Assembly (NCBI RefSeq): GCF_009826935.1 | Contig: NZ_WUMN01000007.1 | Location: 140,141 to 204,140, forward strand | Length of the DNA: 64,000 bases | Direction: 5' to 3' | Origin: Flavobacterium sp. Sd200 | GTDB lineage: Bacteria > Bacteroidota > Bacteroidia > Flavobacteriales > Flavobacteriaceae | In this document: in pieces, positions 58,771 through 64,000 of the stretch | Numbering within the stretch: position 1 is the stretch's first letter | Layout of the letters: the number at the start of each line of letters is the position of its first letter | Position numbers and translations under genes: made by a program | Notes under the pieces: generated by a model | What the model saw: only the letters and a program-made list of their open reading frames with translations | Told to the model about the DNA's origin: nothing | Database searches by the model: none

Positions 58771-59475
58771 TTATATACTAAGTTTTGCCAGATAATCATA
58801 ATGTTCACCTTCTAAAACAAGTTCGCATTGAAGGCCGTTGGCATTGGCAGCATTTTGCAATGTATTATAGTCTAAATACAACCAGTCAAAAGGTTCTTCG
58901 GTTTCGTTTTTATATTTTACATTAAAAATTACTTCGCCATAATAGTCAATGCCGCTGGGTATCCACTTGCCGCCATCGTCGTCTTCGTCAAACATATATA
59001 TAATATCCGATGAGTCCAGTAATATCTGTCCGCCTTCATTGAGCAAAGATTTTAATTTGGTAAGGAACCCTGATATGTTTTTAAGTTTTCCGCTAAGCCC
59101 TACACCGTTCATCAATAAAATAATGGTGTCGTAGCTGCCTTCATGTTCCATAAAATTGCCTGCAATGGCATTTTTTACCCCGCGAAGTTTACATGCCTCA
59201 ATAGCATTTGCAGAAATGTCTATTGCTGTAACTTCGAAATCACGGTTGTTTTGCAGGTACAGGCTATGGCTTCCGGCACCGCATCCCACATCAAGCACTT
59301 TACCCTTTGCCAACTGCAAAGCCTTTTTTTCTATGGCAGGCATTTCCTTATAATCCCTAAAGAGGTAGGCCACACTCATAACATCCTCTTCAGATATTGA
59401 TGTTTCGGTAATCAGGTCTTCTGGCGAATTTCCGGTTTGATAATCAAGTATGGCTTTGCCTATAAGGTCTTTCAT
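58771..59475 (-). CDS. SAM-dependent methyltransferase
   Basis: A 234-residue class I methyltransferase. Motif I is VLDVGCGAGSHSLYLQ (about residue 56), followed by the VTAIDISANAIEACK post-motif and the TIILLMNGVGLSGKL acidic/aliphatic strand. The first 50 residues are helical, typical of small-molecule methyltransferases. The substrate is unknown. Its start region faces that of the YkgJ-type gene 42 bp away. Confidence 0.92.
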   Translation of the reverse strand: MKDLIGKAILDYQTGNSPEDLITETSISEEDVMSVAYLFRDYKEMPAIEKKALQLAKGKVLDVGCGAGSHSLYLQNNRDFEVTAIDISANAIEACKLRGVKNAIAGNFMEHEGSYDTIILLMNGVGLSGKLKNISGFLTKLKSLLNEGGQILLDSSDIIYMFDEDDDGGKWIPSGIDYYGEVIFNVKYKNETEEPFDWLYLDYNTLQNAANANGLQCELVLEGEHYDYLAKLSI

Positions 59476-59482
59476 TTTTTTA

Positions 59483-59490
59483 TACTTTTG
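59483..59490 (+). promoter_or_regulatory. -7 element of the YkgJ-type gene
   Basis: TACTTTTG fits TAnnTTTG and is followed by GCAG, 28 bp before the start codon. It lies just past the 5' end of the divergent methyltransferase gene. Confidence 0.5.
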
Positions 59491-59517
59491 CAGTCGGATT
59501 GATAAATGTAATGCGGA

Positions 59518-60012
59518 ATGGAAAATTTTTTAAAGCAACTTCCTAAGCTTGCCAAAGATAAGCATAACGAGAACAAAAAGTTTTTTGATAAGCTTAAAAA
59601 GAAGGCTCCGAAAAATTTAGACTACGTTATGCAGGAGCTGCACGACCGCGAGTTTAAAAAAACCGACTGCCTTAGTTGTGCCAATTGCTGCAAGACAACT
59701 GGGCCATTGTTTACGCTTGCCGATATAGAGCGCATTGCCAAACACTTTAGGCAAAAGCCTCAGCAATTTATAGATAAATATCTGCGCATAGACGAAGATA
59801 ACGACTATGTATTGCAAAGTGTTCCCTGTACATTTCTGGATGGCGAAAATTACTGCCTTATTTATGATGTACGCCCGAAGGCATGCCGTGAGTTTCCGCA
59901 TACCGATAGGAAAAAATTTCAGCAAATAAGTAACCTTACCCTTAAAAATGTTGCTATTTGCCCTGCGGCTTATAATATAGTGGAGGAAATGAAAAAGAGG
60001 GTGCAGGTGTAA
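59518..60012 (+). CDS. YkgJ-family cysteine cluster protein
   Basis: A 164-residue protein of the YkgJ/CxxCxxCC family, thought to bind zinc or an iron-sulfur cluster. Motif CLSCANCCKTTGPLFT (about 60-75) supplies four cysteines; further ligands are in CTFLDGENYCLIYDVRPKAC (about 103-122) followed by REFPH. The N-terminus is lysine-rich and helical. Its role is unknown. It and the following VOC gene (37 bases downstream) might be one transcript. Confidence 0.92.
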   Translation: MENFLKQLPKLAKDKHNENKKFFDKLKKKAPKNLDYVMQELHDREFKKTDCLSCANCCKTTGPLFTLADIERIAKHFRQKPQQFIDKYLRIDEDNDYVLQSVPCTFLDGENYCLIYDVRPKACREFPHTDRKKFQQISNLTLKNVAICPAAYNIVEEMKKRVQV

Positions 60013-60048
60013 GCAGATTTTTTTTAGTTTTACATAAAACAAAGCAAT

Positions 60049-60411
60049 ATGCCAAAATTCAACTCCCTCACCCCTATGTTTTGGACAACAGAAGTTGCAC
60101 AAACAGTTGTTTTTTATACTGAAGTGTTAGGATTTGAGTGCGGAGTGCAGGAAGAGGGCTGGGCAGTGTTGCTTAAGGATGAAATTGAAATTATGCTGGC
60201 GTATCCAAATGGTCATGCCGAGTTTGGCAGCCCAATGTTTACAGGCTCGTTCTATATAAATACAAGTGATGTAGATATGCTTTGGGAAAAACTGAAAGAT
60301 AATTGCAACATTTGCTACCCCATTGAAGATTTTGAATATGGTATGCGTGAGTTTGCCATTTATGACAATAACAATTATATACTACAGTTTGGTCAACCTT
60401 TAAACCAATAA
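60049..60411 (+). CDS. VOC/glyoxalase-family protein
   Basis: A 120-residue VOC-superfamily protein with one beta-alpha-beta-beta-beta module pair. Visible hallmarks: LTPMFWTTEVAQTVVFYTEV, LGFECGV, and the C-terminal FAIYDNNNYILQFGQP. Members include glyoxalase, dioxygenases and bleomycin-binding proteins; this single-chain member has the metal-ligand positions in part (E in REFAI). Function not determined. The next gene begins four bases after its stop. Confidence 0.9.
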   Translation: MPKFNSLTPMFWTTEVAQTVVFYTEVLGFECGVQEEGWAVLLKDEIEIMLAYPNGHAEFGSPMFTGSFYINTSDVDMLWEKLKDNCNICYPIEDFEYGMREFAIYDNNNYILQFGQPLNQ

Positions 60412-60415
60412 TTAT

Positions 60416-60661
60416 ATGAAACTTATTCGCTTAGTCCTGATGTTTGCGGTAGTGTCTTTTGCCATATCTGGTATTATGTTTTATCTTGGCGATGGTGTAA
60501 TACAGGCTACTTGGGGTGCTAAGTTTGGCGAAATTGGGGTTATGGCCATTTTTATTTTTATATTCCTAATCATAATTTACAGTATTGCAAAGGCTGTGGC
60601 AAAAGGTGCAGCGGCTGCAAGAAGAAAAAGCTTTCCTCAAAATAATCAGGATAAACTATAA
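60416..60661 (+). CDS. Small membrane protein
   Basis: An 81-residue protein with two helices (LVLMFAVVSFAISGIMFYL and IGVMAIFIFIFLIIIYSIAK) and a basic cytoplasmic tail (AAARRKSFPQ). It lies four bases after the VOC gene, so translation is probably coupled. No family is recognised. Confidence 0.75.
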   Translation: MKLIRLVLMFAVVSFAISGIMFYLGDGVIQATWGAKFGEIGVMAIFIFIFLIIIYSIAKAVAKGAAAARRKSFPQNNQDKL

Positions 60662-60757
60662 GGCTTTGCACTAATCAATCAGAGCTGTTTTAATTGATTA
60701 ATGCAAGCAAATTGCCTGATTTATGTAAATTATTAGTTTAATTAGTGGCTAAAAAAT

Positions 60758-60964
60758 TTATGCAGCAATTTCTTCATGTTGCTTTAATTCACCCACAAAG
60801 CTTTCTATGCTGTGTATTTTATCTTCAATATATTCCAGCAGCCCTTCAATTTTATCCCTTACATATTCAAAAAAGGCAATAATGTCTTCTACATAGCCTT
60901 TTGCTTTTTCAACAAAGCGAAGAATGTATTCTATAACGTCGTTTAATTTTTCAGTAATATTCAT
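60758..60964 (-). CDS. Small amphipathic helical protein
   Basis: A 68-residue protein from ATG 60964 (MNITEKLNDVIEYILRF). It is wholly helical, with alternating charged and Phe/Ile/Leu residues at heptad-like spacing (RFVEKAKGYVEDIIAFFEYV and KIEGLLEYIEDKIHSIESFV), which would form a coiled coil or a membrane-surface helix. It is a lone gene between two unrelated operons. Function unknown; the coding call rests on the regular amphipathic pattern and codon use. Confidence 0.65.
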   Translation of the reverse strand: MNITEKLNDVIEYILRFVEKAKGYVEDIIAFFEYVRDKIEGLLEYIEDKIHSIESFVGELKQHEEIAA

Positions 60965-61059
60965 AGCCAAAGGATTTTTAGTGTTTATGATACCTGAAAA
61001 TTACAAAACCCATTTAACACACTAAAATACTTTGTATAAAAATTAAGAATACAAAAGGG

Positions 61060-62298
61060 TTATTCTCCATATATAAGATACGGTTTTCGCATAGTCCTGA
61101 ATTTTTCCAGTCCGGGTTCCCAGCTCTTACGAATTTCCCATTGCGTTTTTCCGGCCTCTATTTGTTGCTGTAAATTTTTTGTGCCTGCCAGTTTGGTAAA
61201 GAACGGAATAAAAAATTTTGATTTGTCCTGTGTAGTATTATATGCTTTAATGAGCCATTTCAGTTCTATACGGGTAACTCTTGGAGCATTTGTTAGATCC
61301 TGCCCGTAGCAAACCACACCTTTATATTGCGGATCTTTAGCTCCTTCGTTAGGTTGTGGGGTAAAATTAAATCCGGTGTCGGGCAGGTAGGGCGAACCAT
61401 ATAACTGAAATTGCTTGTTAGTGCCTCGTCCCATACTAACGTTAGTACCTTCAAAAAAACAAAGACTGGCATATAGGTTTATGGCCTGGTCATTGGGCAG
61501 GTTAGGCGAGGGTTTTACAGGCAGGCTGTATGGCATGTCTCTTTTATAATTACTGCACGGTATTACTGTTAGCTTGCATTGCACACCATCTTTAAGCCAT
61601 TTTTCGCCGTTTATCATTTGTCCATATTCGCCAATGGTCATGCCGTGCAGGGTAGGTATGGGGTGCATGCCTATAAAACTGGTGTGTTCTTTTTCTAAAA
61701 CAGGACCATCTACCATGCTGCCATTTGGGTTTGGTCTGTCTAAAATTATAAGCGGAATGTTGTTTTCGGCACAGGCTTCCATTATATAATGTAAAGACGA
61801 TATATAAGTGTAAAAACGTGCTCCCACATCCTGTAGATCAAAAACAAGTACATCGATGCCGTCAAGCTGTTCCGGCTTAGGCTTTTTGTTGTTGCCATAA
61901 AGAGATATAATAGGCAGTCCGGTTTTGGTGTCTTTACCGTCTTTTATAAGTTCGCCTGCATCGGCAGTGCCACGAAAGCCATGCTCCGGAGCAAAAATTT
62001 TGGTAAGACTAACATTTTTTGCAATCAAAAAATCAACAATATTCTCTAATTTTCCGTTTGCAGCAACAGTCCCGGTCTGGTTTGTAACTATTCCAACTTT
62101 TTTGCCTTTTAAAAGGGGCAGGTATTTCTCATAATTGTCAGATCCGGTTTTTATCTCGGTGTTTACATTAATAGTAGTTGTTGCCGGGTTACGGTCTATT
62201 ATCTTTTCTCTATTATCTGTAGGCTCAGCTTTTTTTCCGCATGCGGCAATCAGTATTAATGAGAATAAAACTGTATTTTTGAAAACCGAATATACCAT
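61060..62298 (-). CDS. Exo-beta-N-acetylmuramidase NamZ-like (DUF1343) lipoprotein
   Basis: A 412-residue exported protein of the DUF1343/NamZ family, in which characterised members remove terminal MurNAc from peptidoglycan fragments. A lipobox (LILIAAC) suggests a lipoprotein. Core motifs: GKKVGIVTNQTGTVAANGKL, FAPEHGFRGTADAGE, LVFDLQDVGARFYTYISSLH and LDRPNPNG. The conserved acidic and histidine residues in PEHGFRG and DLQDVGARF fit the family. The start codon is only six bases from that of the divergent permease gene. Confidence 0.93.
   Translation of the reverse strand: MVYSVFKNTVLFSLILIAACGKKAEPTDNREKIIDRNPATTTINVNTEIKTGSDNYEKYLPLLKGKKVGIVTNQTGTVAANGKLENIVDFLIAKNVSLTKIFAPEHGFRGTADAGELIKDGKDTKTGLPIISLYGNNKKPKPEQLDGIDVLVFDLQDVGARFYTYISSLHYIMEACAENNIPLIILDRPNPNGSMVDGPVLEKEHTSFIGMHPIPTLHGMTIGEYGQMINGEKWLKDGVQCKLTVIPCSNYKRDMPYSLPVKPSPNLPNDQAINLYASLCFFEGTNVSMGRGTNKQFQLYGSPYLPDTGFNFTPQPNEGAKDPQYKGVVCYGQDLTNAPRVTRIELKWLIKAYNTTQDKSKFFIPFFTKLAGTKNLQQQIEAGKTQWEIRKSWEPGLEKFRTMRKPYLIYGE
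62274..62281 (+). promoter_or_regulatory. -7 element of the permease gene, inside NamZ CDS
   Basis: TATTTTTG matches TAnnTTTG and lies 24 bp before the permease start, within the opposite-strand signal-peptide coding part of the NamZ gene. Confidence 0.45.
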
Positions 62299-62304
62299 AT
62301 AACG

Positions 62305-63540
62305 TTGAATTTAGAATATTTTATAGCCAAAAGGCTCGTTAGCGCCAAGAACCATAAAAGTAGTATATCTGCGCCAATTATAAAAATTGCCATAGTGGCC
62401 ATTGCCATAGGCATAATTATGATGGTTGTGGCTATTGCCACGGGTGTGGGGCTGCAGGATAAGATACGCGAAAAAATATCGGCGTTTAACGGAGATATTA
62501 TTATTACTAATTTCGACGATAATCAATCGGAGGTTAGCGTAGAGCCTATTTCTCTAAAGCAGGATTTTTATCCAAAGTTTAAAAGCGTCCAGGGCATAAG
62601 CCATATTCAGGCAATTGCAAGTAAGGCCGGTATAATCCGAACGGCACAGGCTTTTGAAGGAATTATATTTAAAGGTGTGGGCAAAGACTATAAGTGGGAT
62701 GCGCTGCAGGAATATATTATAGAGGGGCGCATACCGAATTTGAAAGCGTCGCTTAATACCGAAGTAATATTGTCGCAGCATTTGGTAAACAAACTCAATC
62801 TTAAAGTAGGCGATAAGTTTAATACCTTTTTTATGAAACAGGGCGGCAATGGCATGCCCAATTTGCGCAGATTCGAATTGGTAGGGATTTATACATCGGG
62901 ATTTCAGGAATTTGATGCGGCTTATATGATTGGAGATATTCGCCATGTGCAGCGCATGAACAAATGGAACCAGGATCAGGTAGGGTCTTTCGAGGTGTTT
63001 CTTGCTGATTTTAATCAAATGCAGCAAAAGGGAGAAGAGGTGTATAAGGCAATACCGAGCACCCTTAACAGTATAACCATACAGGAAAAATATGTTAACA
63101 TATTTGAGTGGCTTAAGCTTTTTGATGTAAATATTTTAGTAATAATAGTTATTATGATAGTTGTAGCTACTATAAATATGGTAGTAGCACTGCTGGTACT
63201 AATACTTGAGCGCACCCAAATGGTAGGTATGCTCAAAGCATTAGGGGCAACCAACTGGAGTATCCGTAAAATATTTTTATACAATGCGGCTTATCTTATT
63301 ATAAAAGGACTGTTTTGGGGTAATCTAATAAGTATAACACTGCTTTTAATACAAAAATATTTTGGTGTTGTAACCCTTCGCCCCGAAAATTACTATGTAA
63401 GTGTTGCGCCTGTAACCATAGATGTACCTGCTATACTCATAATTAATGCCGGAACCGTAATAGTATGTTTGGCATTATTGCTTATACCGTCCTACCTTAT
63501 TACCAAAATATCTCCGGTAAAAGCACTGCGTTATGAATAA
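62305..63540 (+). CDS. FtsX/LolE-like ABC transporter permease
   Basis: A 411-residue permease of the FtsX/LolCE type. Its start is TTG (MNLEYFIAKRLVSAKNHKSS gives the usual N-terminus). One helix follows (IVAIAIGIIMMVVAIATGVG), then a periplasmic domain of about 220 residues (MacB-PCD-like), and three helices (VIIVIMIVVATINMVVALLV, IFLYNAAYLIIKGLFWGNLI, IINAGTVIVCLALLLIPSYL). ISPVKALRYE ends the protein. LolCDE homologues release lipoproteins from the inner membrane; the ATPase partner is not in the window, so the exact substrate is open. Confidence 0.9.
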   Translation: MNLEYFIAKRLVSAKNHKSSISAPIIKIAIVAIAIGIIMMVVAIATGVGLQDKIREKISAFNGDIIITNFDDNQSEVSVEPISLKQDFYPKFKSVQGISHIQAIASKAGIIRTAQAFEGIIFKGVGKDYKWDALQEYIIEGRIPNLKASLNTEVILSQHLVNKLNLKVGDKFNTFFMKQGGNGMPNLRRFELVGIYTSGFQEFDAAYMIGDIRHVQRMNKWNQDQVGSFEVFLADFNQMQQKGEEVYKAIPSTLNSITIQEKYVNIFEWLKLFDVNILVIIVIMIVVATINMVVALLVLILERTQMVGMLKALGATNWSIRKIFLYNAAYLIIKGLFWGNLISITLLLIQKYFGVVTLRPENYYVSVAPVTIDVPAILIINAGTVIVCLALLLIPSYLITKISPVKALRYE

Positions 63541-63825
63541 TTCTAAATAGGATATTCTATTTGCCTTTTTAAAAAGATATATACCTATACTTGCATCTCA
63601 CCCTTTAATATATTAGAAGAGGATTTATCTCCTGTATTACCAAATCCATAATCATGCCTTTAAAAAAGATTGCTGTGGTGTATATCTTTTAAAAAATCTC
63701 AGTTGGTCTTATTAATTCGGCAATATCCTAAAAAAACTTTCAGGAAAAGTGTTGTTGTAAAGTATGGGTAGACAGTGAGTTAATAAAAACTTAAAAAAAA
63801 GATTAAAAAAAGGTTATATAAAAGC

Positions 63826-63855
63826 TTGCGAAAGTAAAAAAGAGTGGTACTTTTG
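63826..63855 (+). promoter_or_regulatory. Stable-RNA promoter, probably rrn P1
   Basis: TTG (63826-63828), a 19-bp spacer and TACTTTTG (63848-63855), followed directly by CACCCGC, the same start context as the tRNA-Leu promoter. An A/T-rich tract rich in AAAAAA lies just upstream like an UP element. The 63541-63820 stretch holds no gene. Confidence 0.7.
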
Positions 63856-63873
63856 CACCCGCAATCAAGCACA

Positions 63874-64000
63874 AGTTCACTGACAGACTGACACAAGCAA
63901 TAAGAAGAGAAAACCTTTATATACTAAGAGTTTTGCTGTAAAGGCGGAGCTAGATTAATAGAGGAAAGCATCGAAAAAAAAGTTTAAAAAAAGTTTGCAT
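63874..64000 (+). promoter_or_regulatory. Probable rRNA operon leader with second promoter
   Basis: AGTTCACTGACAGACTGACA (63874-63893) resembles the boxA-like GTTCTTTGACA leader sequence before 16S rRNA in Bacteroidota. AAAAAAAAGTTTAAAAAAAG with TTTG (63994-63997) at the very end repeats the pattern of the P1 upstream tract and may be the -33 region of P2. The downstream gene is outside the window, so this is inference. Confidence 0.5.

Overview
The window is a chromosomal segment of a Bacteroidota bacterium, almost certainly a member of the Flavobacteriaceae close to Flavobacterium. The evidence is the low GC content, promoters of the TAnnTTTG (-7) / TTG (-33) type, lipoproteins with acidic residues after the lipobox cysteine, and lineage-typical genes and gene orders: exbB-exbD-exbD-tonB, BlaI with an M56-TonB sensor, NamZ/DUF1343, DUF4301, DUF4407, and a TPP riboswitch in front of a TonB-dependent receptor. 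Both edges cut through larger units: an RNase G-type gene enters from the left, and the right end looks like the promoter and leader of a ribosomal RNA operon.

Layout. 1-11 kb: RNase G end, a lone HEPN-type ORF, a REP-like repeat cluster, a small lipoprotein, an SDR/AraC pair, aat, ahcY divergent from a phosphopantetheinyl transferase, a PnuC-type transporter, a DUF4301 protein with an extra N-terminus, and arfB. 11-17 kb: TPP riboswitch and TonB receptor, then a McrBC-type restriction pair on the minus strand. 17-27 kb: an AraC regulator, a secreted protein, a DeoR regulator divergent from a deoxynucleotidase with a perfect 20-bp palindrome over the promoter, a PH/SHOCT protein, a hotdog dehydratase homologue, a crotonase, DUF4407, the BlaI/M56 signalling pair with three operators at 20-bp spacing, and an M20 dipeptidase.

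28-37 kb: directly after tRNA-Leu(UAG) and its terminator lies an accessory island of six tightly packed minus-strand genes. In transcription order these are a multi-span membrane protein, a V8/trypsin-like protease, a two-HKD phospholipase D-like protein, a small P-loop ATPase with a death-like N-terminus, a large STAND NTPase with a helical C-terminus, and a second trypsin-like protease with a helical N-terminal adaptor-like region. I read it as a STAND-controlled conflict (probably anti-phage) system and the best candidate here for an undescribed system. A broken small ORF, an imperfect inverted repeat and an orphan terminator lie in its flanks.

37-64 kb: HxlR regulator with a DsbA-like protein, a CarboxypepD_reg-like outer-membrane-associated protein, a DHFR-like protein, a lysine-rich histone-H1-like protein, a CzcCBA-type metal efflux operon headed by a small protein, a lipoprotein, a 52-residue membrane protein, kmo, the TonB energising operon with a PstS-like lipoprotein and a TPR protein, queE, DUF2059, a methyltransferase, a YkgJ-type cysteine cluster protein, a VOC protein, two small proteins, NamZ divergent from a FtsX/LolE-like permease, and the presumed rRNA leader.

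Limits: all functional calls come from reading motifs by eye. No alignment, folding or database search was run.
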